Of a stretch of 64,000 nucleotides of DNA, positions 36,173-47,005 are shown piece by piece (the stretch's first letter is position 1; the number at the start of each line of letters is the position of its first letter). The stretch spans positions 85,278,322 through 85,342,321 of the forward strand of contig CM037778.1 of NCBI GenBank assembly GCA_021229015.1, in the 5' to 3' direction. The notes beneath the pieces are model-generated. The model was not told where the DNA came from and made no database searches. It was given only the letters and a program-made list of their open reading frames with translations. Both the position numbers and the translations under genes were made by a program. This DNA comes from Solen grandis. Lineage: Eukaryota; Mollusca; Bivalvia; Adapedonta; Solenidae.

Positions 36173-36796
36173 TTAGCTCACCTGAGCATAGCTCAGGGTG
36201 AGCTTTTGGGATACTTGATTGTCCGTCGGCCGTCGTCCGTCGTCAGTCGTCCGTCGTCCGTCAACAATTTTGATGTTTACACACTAGAGGCCACAGTTTT
36301 GATCCAATCTTCCTCAAACTTGGTCAGAATGTTTGTCTTGATGATATCTTGAACCCTTTCGAAAATGGGTCAGGTTGGATCAAAAAGTAGGTCAGTAGGT
36401 CAAATCTTAGAAAAATCTTGTTGTCCATCAACAATTTTGATGTTTACACACTAGAGGCCACAATTTTAATCCAATCTTCCTCAAACTTGGTCAGAATGTT
36501 TGTCTTGATGATATCTTGAACCCTTTCAAAAATGGGTCAGGTTGGATCAAAAAGTAGGTCAGTAGGTCAAATCTTAGAAAAAATCTTGTTTACACACTGA
36601 GGGCAACATTTTTGGTCCAATCATCCTCAAAATTTGGCAGAATGTTTGTCATGATGATATCTTTTGTGGATGGGGTCAGAAAATTCCTGAACATTGTTTC
36701 ACCTCATCATCTTAATTCTGAAGCAATCTGTTTTGTACAGGCAATGAATGATACTTTTCTCAGGTGAGCGATCTAGGGCCATCTTGGCCCTCTTGT
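36173..36796 (+). mobile_element. Helitron-like element, family A copy 2
   Basis: 5' TTAGCTCACCTGAGCATAGC then TCAGGGTGAGC (palindrome), a GTCCGTCGTCCGTCGTC spacer, and about 2.5 core units (TTTACACACTAGAGGCCACA, TCTTCCTCAAACTTGGTCAG). Subterminal TCAGGTGAGCG is the complement of 5' GCTCACCTGA. The hairpin AGGGCCATCTTGGCCCT follows, ending CTTGT before host T. No protein is encoded. Confidence 0.8.
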
Positions 36797-37696
36797 TCTT
36801 CTTCTTATTATTATTATTTCTCCATTTGGGATTCAAAATAAAACAGGTTGCCGATAAGCCAGCAGCATGAAATTTTAACAGTAGGCAGAATGACTTTGGC
36901 CATTTTGAATGCAATACTTTTCATCTTCATATGACTTCATGTGACGTCACGGTTGAAATATGCTACCAAATTTGGTTCGCGCTCTGTAGCGGTCAGTTCT
37001 GGTCGGATAAATTATACATATATATAGAATTTGTATGCCCCAACCCCTTTCGTGCCAAACCTCTTTGGGATTGACTTGGTATGTTCACGTTTTAAGTTAG
37101 GATATAGATGTGCACCTATGCCTTCAATTTCCAGAATAATTTTATTCGAAAAGTTCGGGATTTAATGTCGAAACAGAGATTCGAACTTTGGTCCTAAAAA
37201 TATCAAAAAAATATTGGATGTTACAAAGGCTCATGATGAGTTAAAAGCATGAAAATTGGACAGCATATATGTCCAGACGTCTTCTTTATATTCTGTGACG
37301 TCTGACCGTAATAAGCAATTTTGCATTAAAAAGCGGTTTTTAGACCCTGCAGGCTTTATGTTTTGACCGTTTTGCATATTTTTTTCACTGAAAGTGCAAC
37401 ATAGCATCTCATTGTACAAAGTAACTAACTTCCGTTTCCTGAAACTCGCAAAGGTCAAGATCATATGTCAGTTATCGGTCTTTTCTTTCGGCCATAGGTA
37501 TCTCAAAAACGATAAATATTCTATCGAGACACTATGAGGAAAATTCGTAGTGCTTTGAAAGACTTTCAGATGATATTTAGATGATAAACTTATTTATTTT
37601 ACGTCGATTGGGAAAAAATTGACATAAACAATATGACCCCGATCTATCGATACAATTTGATTCTGAATGTTGTAAAAATCATTGATCTTTTTAAAA
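36797..37696. repeat. Dispersed repeat fragments between two family A copies
   Basis: Carries the GCGCTCTGTAGC..TCTGGTCGGAT / GATATAGATGTGCACC module (36965-37200) and the AAAACGATAAATATTCTA block (37360-37580), both shared with 33231-36024. No gene. Confidence 0.6.
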
Positions 37697-39087
37697 ACAA
37701 GAGGGCCAAGATGGCCCTAGATCGCTCACCTTAGAAAAGTATCATTCATTGCCTGTACAAAACAGATTGCTTCAGAATTAAGATGATGAGGTGAAACAAT
37801 GTTCAGGAATTTTCTGACCCCATCCACAAAAGATATCATCATGACAAACATTCTGCCAAAGTTTGAGGATGATTGGACCAAAAATGTTGCTCTCAGAGTA
37901 TAAACAAGATTTTTCTAAGATTTGACCTACTGACCTACATTTCTATCCAGCCCCACCCATTTTCAAACTGGTTCGAGATATCATCATGACAAACAATCTG
38001 ACCAAGTTTGAGGAAGATTGCATCAAAACTGTGGCCTTTAGTGTGTAAACAAGATTTTTCTAAGATTTGACCTATGACCTACTTTTGTCCCCTCCCATTT
38101 TCGAAAGGGTCAAGATATCATCAAGACAAACATTCTGACCAGTTTGAGGAAGATTGGATCAAAATTGTGGCCTCTAGTGTGTAAACAAGATTTTTCTAAG
38201 ATTTGACCTACTGACCTACTTTTTGATCCAACCTTACCCATTTTCGAAAGGGTTCAAGATATCATCAAGACAAACATTCTGACCAAGTTTGAGGAAGATT
38301 GGATCAAAATTGTGGCCTCTAGTGTGTAAACATCAAAATTGTTGACGGACGACAAGATTTTTCTAAGATTTGACCTACTGACCTACTTTTTGATCCAACC
38401 TTACCCATTTTCGAAAGGGTTCAAGTTATCATCAAGACAAACATTCTGACCAAGTTTGAGGAAGATTGGATCAAAATTGTGGCCTCTAGTGTGTAAACAT
38501 CAAAATTGTTGATGGACGACAAGATTTTTCTAAGATTTGACCTACTGACCTACTTTTTGATCCAACCTGACCCATTTTCGAAAGCGTTCAAGATATTATC
38601 AAGACAAACATTCTGACCAAGTTTGAGGAAGATTGGATCAAAATTGTGGCCTCTAGTGTGTAAACATCAAAATTGTTGATGGACGACAAGATTTTTCTAA
38701 GATTTGACCTACTGACCTACTTTTTGATCCAACCTTACCCATTTTCGAAAGGGTTCAAGATATCATCAAGACAAACATTCAGACAAAGTTTGAGCAAGAT
38801 TGGATCAAAATTGTGGCCTCTAGTGTGTAAACATCAAAATTGTTGATGGACGACAAGATTTTTCTAAGATTTGACCTACTGACCTACTTTTTGATCCAAC
38901 CTGACCCATTTTCGAAAGGGTTCAAGATATCATCAAGACAAACATTCTGACCAAGTTTGAGGAAGATTGGATCAAAACTGTGGCCTCTAGTGTGTAAACA
39001 TCAAAATTGTTGACGGACGACGGACGACGGCCTACGGACAATCAAGTATCCCAAAAGCTCACCCTGAGCTATGCTCAGGTGAGCTAA
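37697..39087 (-). mobile_element. Helitron-like element, family A copy 3
   Basis: Mirror orientation to copy 2 and the same subfamily: the left end ACAAGAGGGCCAAGATGGCC is the 3' terminus and the right end GCTCACCCTGAGCTATGCTC / AGGTGAGCTA is the 5' palindrome. The core has about seven ~180-bp units (GATTTGACCTACTGACCTAC, AGTTTGAGGAAGATTGGATC, CATCAAAATTGTTGA). The last five units are nearly identical. Flanked A..A, so no target duplication. Confidence 0.8.
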
Positions 39088-40153
39088 AAATGAGAATTCT
39101 AAACTTGTCTTAAGTTAAACCTTTTTCCATATACAATGTACATATTCATAATTTTATTATACAATTTGCCCGAAATAGAATGCATGAGGCGGTATTTTCC
39201 CAAGGTTACGATTTTTTATCCCTGGCTTCGAAGATATCGAGACATGACAATCTGCAACAGCCACCTGCACATCAAGTAGGCAGTATGTTGTTTATATCCG
39301 TTTAAGATCTGTGGATTTTGATTAGCAAAAACCGATTTAATTTAAATTCAAATAAGGGACGTATACGATATTAATATATTTCTCTCGGTAATATTGACAA
39401 ATAACCTTGGATATCTAAATATATCCAATTTTGAGGCAAAGGCTACCGAATTTAACATAAACATTATTTCTCCGTAAAGGTGATCACTGAAACGTGCAAA
39501 ATATTCGTAATCATATTATAAATATTTGCATAACATGTCACACATGAAATTCGGATAGGACACGTTGACATGGTATACCTGAGGTTTATACATAACATAC
39601 CACCTTTCGACACATGTGATATATAGGCAACTAATTTTGTAGAAATTATCAATGCCACTATTTATGTTTTCATATAATGTATGTTTTGATCTTTGTATTG
39701 TTTATTATACTTTGATTGTATTTATTGTTTAAATTGTTTATGTTTTACCAATTTGTTGAAAAAAGAGACTTTTTTAAATTGACGAAGGGGTAGATGATAG
39801 GCAACTAATTTTGTAGAAATTATCATTGCTCCTATTTACAGTTATAATAATAGTAAAGTTAATAAAATATTTCAATTATATTACAATAATAACAAACTGA
39901 CCCAGTGCAATGCTAAAATATATATAAAACGCTATACATATAGAGCATATATACATGCACTGCCTAGTGGACAAAATCCAAATAGTAACACACAAACAGC
40001 ATGTGTGCGTGTAGTTTCTATCTGAGAGATAGCTAAATGATGACCATGTAGAAACTCGTTCAGATGATAAGCACACCACGAACGTGACCCCCGCATACAC
40101 AGGGTAGAGAAGTTAGGTTACATTACTAGCTGGCCGGGGAGCTCGCATATGAA
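39088..40153. other. AT-rich sequence with a short direct repeat
   Basis: ATAGGCAACTAATTTTGTAG plus AAATTATCA (29 bp) occurs at 39623 and again at 39797. Nothing else was recognised. Confidence 0.5.
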
Positions 40154-41184
40154 AACAAGAGGCCCATGATGGCCCTAAATCGCTCACCTGAGATAAATAG
40201 GTTGACCCAAGGAACATCTGTTCCAATTTATTTTAAAATCTGGCCAGTAGTTTTGAAGAAGATGATTTTTAAAGTTTTCATATTTTTTTTCTTTTTGTAG
40301 CCATGGCAACCAGAGTTCTATATGGATCAAGTTTATTTTAGGAACTTTTGTGAAGGTTGACCCAAGGATCATTCCTGTCAAGTTTAATCAAATTCTGTTC
40401 AGTGGTTTCAGAGGAAATGTTGATTAAAGTTTTCCCTATATACATATAAGGCAAATAAGCCCCGCCCCTCGCGGCCATGTTTTTTACGGATTGGATTTTT
40501 TTTAGCAACTTTGGTAGAGGTTGACCCAAGGAACATCTGTACCAATTTATTTTAAAATCTGGCCAGTAGTTTTGAAGAAGATGATTTTTAAAGTTTTCAT
40601 ATTTTTTTTTCTTTTTGTTGCCATGGCAACCAGAGTTCTACATGGATCAACTTTATTTTAGCAACTTTTGTGAAGGTTGACCCAAGGATCATCCCTTCCA
40701 AGTTTAATCAAATTCTGTCAAGTGGTTTCAGAGGAGATGTTGTTTAAAGGTTTCTCTATATACATATAAGGCAAATAAGCCCCGCCCTTGGCGGCCATGT
40801 TTTTTTACGGATCAGAATAATTTTAGCAACCTTGGTAGAGGTTGACCCAAGGAACATCTGTACCAAATTATTTTGAAATCTGGCCAGTAGTTTTGAAGGA
40901 GATGATTTTTAAAGTTTTCATTTTTTTTTCTTTTTGTTGCCATGGCAACCAGAGTTCTACATGGATCAACTTTATTTTAGCAACTTTTGTAGAGCCTCAC
41001 CCAAGGAACATTCCTGCCAAGTTTCATTAAATTCTGTCCAGCGGTTTCAGAGGAGATGTCGTTTAAAGCAAATTGTTGACGACGGACGACGCACGACGGA
41101 CGACGGACGACGCACGACGACGGACGCCGGACGAAGGGCGATCACAAAAGCTCACCTTGAGCACTTTGTGCTCAGGTGAGCTAA
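40154..41184 (-). mobile_element. Helitron-like element, family A copy 4 (different core)
   Basis: Family A termini in reverse (left AACAAGAGGCCCATGATGGC, right GCTCACCTTGAGCACTTTGT / GCTCAGGTGAGCTA). The core is unlike copies 2 and 3: three ~320-bp units with GGTTGACCCAAGGAACATCT, GTTGCCATGGCAACCAGAGT and AAATAAGCCCCGCCC. A GACGGACGACGCACGACG spacer precedes the 5' palindrome. No protein is encoded. Confidence 0.8.
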
Positions 41185-42163
41185 AAAAGAAAATATTCCA
41201 CTGTCCAGAACACGCTGAGTTCGCATGACACATAGAAACAAACAATACGAGCTGGCCATTTTTGGGAAGCGATTCTTGGAACCACAGACCAGGTCGCTGA
41301 ACCCATTAGCCCATTAGCCTAATTCATTGCCGCAGTGCGGATGGTCAGTATAAATACGAAGGCGAAAAGACTTCAGTACAGAACAACTGGCGAACAATTT
41401 TCGTCTTCTAGGCAAGCTTAACTCATTTATTTATTGTCGTACTTTCTAAATTAACTTTTGATTTTATCGTATTTATGTTAGCTTACATTAAACTGACTGG
41501 TTATATTGCGATTACTTATAGGAGTATTTAAGATTATTCATAAGAGTGCAGACTTCTTGTTTCTTATTGCTAATTAAGATTGTGTGTTTTTGCAGGGACA
41601 TATTGTTATTGATTCTATATTGTATGCTGAATATCAAAATATTCTTTCATGATATTTTATTTATGTTAAAAGGTGGTAATGGTCTTAAAATGTTAATTCA
41701 CATATTTATATGCAATTTAGATATTATTCTTAGTGTGTAGTGTTTTGCCCTGAGTGTGTTTATTATAGATTGTTTTAAAAAATAATAATATCAATAAAGG
41801 ACAGAACAACTGAAGAAAATATTTCGTCTTAGTTTTCAGATGAATTCCTGAAACCGATAGCTGTCCGAGAGTCCTCTAATTCCCCAGGACTACCTCGCGA
41901 CACATATTCATAAATATGATAATATTAAACAAACGAAAATGCTTTTATGTGTGTTAATGCTATAAGGCCAGCAAAGTATTGTCTAGTGCTTTTAAAAGTC
42001 ATTATTGAATCTCCCAAACTTTTTAAATTAGCTTTTAAACAAATATTCAGAAATATTAAAACCTCAGAGGAACGCCCTAGACCCATTCTTACATGGGTAA
42101 GAGACATCGTCTCCGAAACCCACCCCTGTCGGCCCATTCAACAACTTCCGACATCTCTATGAC

Positions 42164-42166
<3 letters not shown>
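41185..42166. other. Unassigned segment with promoter-like and direct-repeat features
   Basis: TATAAATACG at 41350 is followed about 30 bp later by AGAACAACTGGCGAACAATT; a similar AGAACAACTGAAGAAAATAT recurs near 41805, after ATAAAG-type signal. A 71-codon open frame (41947-42162, +) has no recognised domain. This may be an LTR-like remnant or an unrelated short transcript; not resolved. Confidence 0.3.
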
Positions 42167-42199
<33 letters not shown>

Positions 42200-42400
42200 A
42201 ACCCTAGGTTAAACGGCCCACCACCGACAGTATTTCAGTCATTTGTGAACATTATCTACATGATATATTATATGACGCTGTAGACAAGTGAGTACCACAA
42301 CACAAAAGTGACCATACCCAGTCACATTATCCTGACACTGGGCCAACCAGTCCTGGAACTGCCACTATGCCGAGCCTTAAGCAAGAGAGATATCTATGTA
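42167..42400 (-). mobile_element. SINE, 3' part with long A tail
   Basis: A ~30-base T run at 42167-42197 is the 3' A tail on -. It is followed by the GTATTTCAGTCATTTG module and body sequence matching the SINE at 22613-22938 (CAGTCACATTATCCTGACAC, GCCGAGCCTTAAGCAAGAGA). The tRNA-like head is missing. Confidence 0.75.
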
Positions 42401-43559
42401 TATATACATGTACCATGTATAATAAACCAGGCTTATGATGCATACCCATTCACTTCTACACGGAGTGAGACGGATAGACACTACATATATAGTTCAGTAA
42501 ATGCAAAACTTAAGCTTCAAGCTTGACAGAGGGGACTACAAATCAGGACGTAAATAGTATTATCATATGACTCAATGTGAATTCAATGTGACAAGAGGCC
42601 TCATGCGGATATAAACTAAAATGACAGTGTTTATCCATTAAATGTCAACTTCGCAAACTTCGGCGAAATTGGTTAAACAAAATATAATATCATGAAATAT
42701 AATTATATAGCATTTATAAAGTAGATCGTCCACATCATTGTCAATTTTCAATGACGTCAGATTTGACGTCAGCTTCAAAAGTTTGTTCGCGATTCAGAGC
42801 CTTTATTTTTTTGTCGTTTTGTCTTGATATTTTCACAGAAGATGTATGTTATGATGTAGATGTGCACCTTGTCTTTCAAATTCGAAAAATTTAAGAATTT
42901 ATGGCAAAACCGAGTTTCGAACTTTGGTCCTAAAACTATTATTTGATGTTACAAAGGTTACTAATGAGTTAGAAGCGTGAAAACTGGACAGCATATGGTC
43001 GTGACGCCGTTTGCAATGATTGAATTGTAACAAAACAACAAACGTTTCATAAATGCACATTAAAAATTCACTTGTAAATGAAGCACATGATTAGCATACA
43101 AATGTTACTAAGCGAACAACACCACATCAAAATGTCTTCTGCAAAATGTCTCTGCGTCAGCAATATTTTAATGTATTCTTTATAACCTAAGTGTAATGCA
43201 GGTGCCGCAAAATAGCAATATGGCACCTAATAAGCACAAGCAAAATATCCCGGGACCCGGACGCATACAAGAAGTATAGACATGGTATCCCGTTTGTACT
43301 AAACCCTAATGTAATCTTAAGCTTCATGTATCACTTTAAATAATAATAGCAAAGCAATAAACTGTTTTTACCCAAATTCATGGCGTAACATAGCAAAACA
43401 CATCTGTAATGGCATAAGTTTGGTCGCAGCTGATGGCCAAATGGGAAAGAAATGGATGAGGGCCCCGACTGAATCCATCTCTCCCACCGCCCAAAGCGGT
43501 AGCAAGGCCAAAAAATAGGAAAAATCTAACAGGTTCACGCCCGCAACACATTACAAAGC
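42401..43559. repeat. Dispersed repeat fragment and unassigned flank
   Basis: 42740-43010 matches the GCGCTC..AGCCTT / GATGTAGATGTGCACC / GAACTTTGGTCCTAAAA module seen at 36965-37200. The remainder up to the retroelement stop at 43560 is unassigned. Confidence 0.5.
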
Positions 43560-44516
43560 TCAACTGAACCAAGGCTGATTGCCCACCGTAAAATGATACA
43601 TCCCGACTCTTATATTATCTAGAAACAAAACAATGCCTGCCTCTGTTAAATGTACGCCGTCCTCTTTAAAATACTTATCACATCGCAAATTTGTGTGACG
43701 AAGGTAGAAACCCCCGTATTGCTTAGTTTGGTTTACGGCAAAAGTGTTAACACGCTTTCTAGTTGAAACAAGGCCTTTGTTCCCTCCCTAATGTCTAAGT
43801 AGAATCTCTGACCAAATAATACGAACATAAGACATGGACTGATTAATGAAAATAAATAATTCTACTATTTTGTCTTTGATAGTTTTGATATCAGTGAAAC
43901 CAATGTCGTCTCCTCCCACATGGAGAATAATGAAGTGAGGCGGTTCCTCTATCCTCAGCAATGTGGCTAGTTTCCACTTTGAGCGTAAAAGAGTAATTCC
44001 GAGGACTTTTTGCAGATTTTTGTCGCCTTTACCGGAAACAGTGATTTCACTGACTCTAAAGAAACCGAAAAACGCTAAGGAAAAAACGCTCTTGAATAGG
44101 GAAGATTCGTAAGTATCACGGTAAACTGTTGGAAACTTAATCAAAATGCCCTGAAGGATGTCTACTGTTATAGGAAAGGCGGGCCCCTTTTTTTCTTTGC
44201 TGTGCGCTTTAACCCTTGAAATGTTTTTTGTAACTAGAAAATGTTTAGTTGGGTCTTGCAAAGATTGCAGTTTGCAATGAAAACTGATTGTTGCCAAATA
44301 TGTCTCTGTTGTCCTAAAACTGAAGTTCTGAAGAGAGAGAAAGGCGATGTAAAGGACTATATCGTGAGTGTATGGGGGCCATAACTCTGGAAAACCACTG
44401 TTTTTACGAAAATCACAGACATTTGAGAGACCGGTTACATATGCTTTTTTGATATTTGGGGCCAGGGAAGCGTTGATTAGTTGACCAGCCTCAGCGTGGA
44501 GATCGTTGATAGGAAA
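43560..44516 (-). pseudogene. Tyrosine recombinase fragment joined to SGNH hydrolase
   Basis: The frame opens near 44516 with a core-binding region (AGQLINASLAPNIKKAYVTG, YLATISFHCKLQ). It continues to the catalytic-Arg motif FFGFFRVSEITVSGKG at about 44060. The rest of the recombinase domain (second catalytic box and Tyr) is absent. About 40 codons later the frame enters an SGNH hydrolase: IILHVGGDDIG (block III, Asp where Asn is usual), then after a TAG at 43788-43790 in the same frame, RCDKYFKEDGVHLTEAG (block V, catalytic D..H). It ends TGA at 43560. A deletion evidently removed the recombinase C-terminus and the start of the hydrolase. Confidence 0.75.
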
Positions 44517-44519
44517 GCT

Positions 44520-44880
44520 TGAGGTATGGGGAGAGCATCCAAATCTGCCTCTGGAGCTGCCAACCGAAAACGGGCCGACTGTTTCCGAGAAATAGAATCA
44601 GCTGTTTTATTCTTTTAATAATGTTTAGCTTCATACACATTGAGACGAATGGACGAATCAGCTGCATTATTTGCTTGGATTTTGTAGATTGTTTGTTAAG
44701 AACTTGTACCAGGGTCTCGTTATCTATTAACAGGGTAACTTTCCTATTTGACAGCTGCTTTCCCCACAGATGAATGGCCAGAAAGACTGGAATCATTTCG
44801 AGAAAAGTCATATCGCGCATGACCGTTTGACCAACCCAAGCCTGAGGCCATTGAAAAAAACACCACTGACCAGGAAACAT
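44520..44880 (-). pseudogene. RNase H segment of the retroelement
   Basis: Motifs TFLEMIPVFLAIHLWGKQL (catalytic Glu), VTLLIDNETLVQVLNKQS (catalytic Asp) and MQLIRPFVSMCMKLNI are as in DIRS/Ngaro RNase H. Near 44610 the frame shifts; in the shifted frame the last motif reads SISRKQSARFRLAAPEADLD. It follows the RT and precedes the recombinase. Confidence 0.75.
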
Positions 44881-44946
44881 GCAGCCCCAGCATCTTCAGC
44901 GCCGGCTGCGTCCGTGTAAAGACGCAAATCGTCACTTGAAAACTGC

Positions 44947-45708
44947 TTACGGTATGTAGGTCAAACTATTTAAATCTTTCAAAAAATCTAGCCAGACAAA
45001 AAGGTCTTCTTTCATTTCACGAGAAACCCTGAGAACATGGTGTGGTTTCTTTAGGGGTATCATTGCATCGTAAAAAAGACGAAGAAAGGCTCTGCTAGAG
45101 TGAATGGCTAGCCCCCAAAAATTAAGTTTGCCTACAAGGCTCTGCAACTCTTTAAGGGACACTTTTTTTCTCGAAAGGAAAGTATTTAATAAAACCTCTA
45201 ATTCGGCTATTTTGTGACATGGTATACGGACTGACATTTTATCAGTGTCTAATTCTAGACCCAAGAAAATTAGGATGGTAGTTGGGTTGATTGAGTTTTC
45301 CTCGGCAATTGGGATCCCCAGTTCTTTGCATATAGACTCGAAAGTGTCAACCAATAACCTGCACTTGTCAGAGTTGCCTGGACCCCCTAATAAAAAATCA
45401 TCAAGAAGGTGGGATATTGAATTGTTATTTGCTCTTTTTGCAACAAGCCAATGAAGGAAACTAGACAATTTCTCAAACAGGTAGGCAATCTGGCTAAGGC
45501 CCATTACTTATTTTTCTGACAATGCTGTTCTGTGATCATATGCCGACTTAAAGTTCCGGCATTCAAATGCTGATCTAGAGCAAATATATTCTATTTTGAA
45601 ACCCTGGATAAAACCCATTGCCAACAACTGGGCGTCCTCTGAATTGTGATACTCTTGTAAACAGTGCTTAAGATTTTTCCACATTGATAGAGACCCAAAT
45701 GTAAACAT
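44947..45708 (-). pseudogene. Reverse transcriptase with internal deletion
   Basis: 45708-45508 encodes the N-terminal RT flank (LLAMGFIQGFKIEYIC, FKSAYDHRTALSEK). After one TAA the same frame jumps to FEKLSSFLHWLVAKR and the catalytic motif HLLDDFLLGGP, then FLGLELDTDKMSVRIP and LQSLVGKLNFWG. The stretch that normally holds the palm motif with the first catalytic Asp and the fingers, roughly 100 residues, is missing. The enzyme cannot be active. Confidence 0.8.
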
Positions 45709-45781
45709 TGGTGTGTGTTACTAACACAAAAACACTTAGAAACGGTTAAAATGTCTGGCTGAGCGTGGTCTTAAAGGTGGT

Positions 45782-46245
45782 TTAAACGGTAATCTTGGTG
45801 TAAACTGTCTTGGATGGAATTGGGATCCACCCCATCCTGGTCTTGGTTGGGTGGAGCTTTGTGATTGGATGCAGAGACGGGAAGGGTGCAGGAGGACAAA
45901 TTAAATCGTAACATTTCCGATCAGTGTTAAATGAGCTTGTACATGGACCCATGCATAACAACCAGAGCTCCTGGTCGATGTTAGCAAAAGAGGATGTATT
46001 TGGGCTAGCTGCCACCCTAAGTCGAAATTGTGTATCGTAACTGAGCCAACCCAAGCCTCTGTGACGCTTTGCAGCCAATCGAATAACTGAGAGATACTTC
46101 AACAATGATTGGGTCTTGGATGGATGTGCACTACTGTATATGCTTGTGTAAATAAGAAAGGCGTCAGACCAATCTTCTACATTTGTGATTTTTTTTAATT
46201 GGTGCTGGGGCCATTGTCAATAAACCGTCCTTGCCAATGGTAAGT
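45782..46245 (-). pseudogene. gag-like segment of the retroelement
   Basis: Conserved signatures ITNVEDWSDAFLIYTSIY, LLKYLSVIRLAAKRHRG, LGWLSYDTQFRLRVAAS and NIDQELWLLCM match the capsid-like domain seen upstream of RT in DIRS/Ngaro-like elements. A one-base shift occurs near 46188, before which LTIGKDGLLTMAPAPIKK is readable. The usual zinc knuckle after this domain is not evident. Confidence 0.65.
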
Positions 46246-46620
46246 TTTGGCCCCTGTGGAATATGTGTTTGCGAGGGTTTTTTTTTTTATTATTTTTATA
46301 AAAAAAATATCTTCTAAAAGTATAAGGATACATATTTGAAAATTATATATAATATCCATTTACTGTTAATTATTATAGATTGTAGTGAATTATTCTCATT
46401 GTAACATAAATGATGTGGATTTTCTTTTTTTATTTTTAATTTTTATTTATTTTTTTTTTTTTTTATTATAATTATTATTTTTATTTTTAAAATTATTTTG
46501 TTATAATATTTCTTCATTTTTATACTGATTAAATTTTATCGTTATCACAAGACATTTTTCATTTATATTTTTATTTATTTGTTTAATTGTTCATGAAACT
46601 CCTTATTGTGATATATTAAC
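46246..46620. repeat. AT low-complexity tract
   Basis: Long T-rich and (TTTTTAT)n-like sequence; no gene. Confidence 0.85.
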
Positions 46621-46729
46621 AGTCTAAGGGAAACAACTCGCCTGTGACACACTTAATTGTTTATGCAGGAAGTGGTATCAAGTCATTTTCCTGTTTTGTG
46701 GTAAGTCAAGTTTCATCTACACGTATAAT

Positions 46730-47005
46730 TCACAGTGTTTCAAATGGAGAACATTTATATTCTCGTGGAGGACACTGATCTGACTTTGGTATTTCTTTCG
46801 CCTGGATGAAAGGAAGACTTCTGGGGTAATTTACAAATAGTTTCTGTATAAACTGAAAAGCCTGTTTATGTGTACGCCTGTTTGTCGTTTGTATAACTTT
46901 GTACTTGCAGATGATAGTGTATTTCCCAAGTCTTACTCTACGTTTGTGTTGTGTCTCCGAAACGTCACTTAATGTTGCCGAAATACTTTTCCTAGCATCC
47001 CCCAT
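46730..47005 (-). CDS. Unassigned 91-codon open frame
   Basis: Starts ATG at 47005 (MGDARKSISATLSD) and ends at 46730. It is basic and lysine/arginine-rich in the middle (HKRRVRLGKYTIICKYK), with no recognised domain, signal peptide or membrane segment. Its composition is less repetitive than nearby spurious frames, and a TATAAATA-like stretch lies ~100 bp upstream on +. It could be an exon or chance. Confidence 0.2.
   Translation of the reverse strand: MGDARKSISATLSDVSETQHKRRVRLGKYTIICKYKVIQTTNRRTHKQAFQFIQKLFVNYPRSLPFIQAKEIPKSDQCPPREYKCSPFETL

Larger units (their letters stand above)
43560..46245 (-). mobile_element. DIRS/Ngaro-like tyrosine-recombinase retroelement, decayed
   Basis: On -, in order: gag-like segment (46245-45782), RT (45708-44947), RNase H (44880-44520), tyrosine-recombinase N-terminal half (44516 to about 43990) and an SGNH-hydrolase domain (to 43560). 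This order, with a recombinase in place of a DDE integrase, is characteristic of DIRS/Ngaro-type elements; some Ngaro-like elements carry a hydrolase. Frameshifts, stops and internal deletions break it. Terminal split direct repeats were not identified, so the true ends are unknown. Confidence 0.75.

Noticed and set aside
36699..36914. 71-codon open frame on -
   Set aside because: Overlaps the 3' end of a non-coding Helitron-like element.
37231..37464. 77-codon open frame on -
   Set aside because: Falls in a dispersed non-coding repeat that is not open in its other copies.
41947..42162. 71-codon open frame on +
   Set aside because: No recognised domain and no supporting splice or repeat evidence; kept only as a remark.
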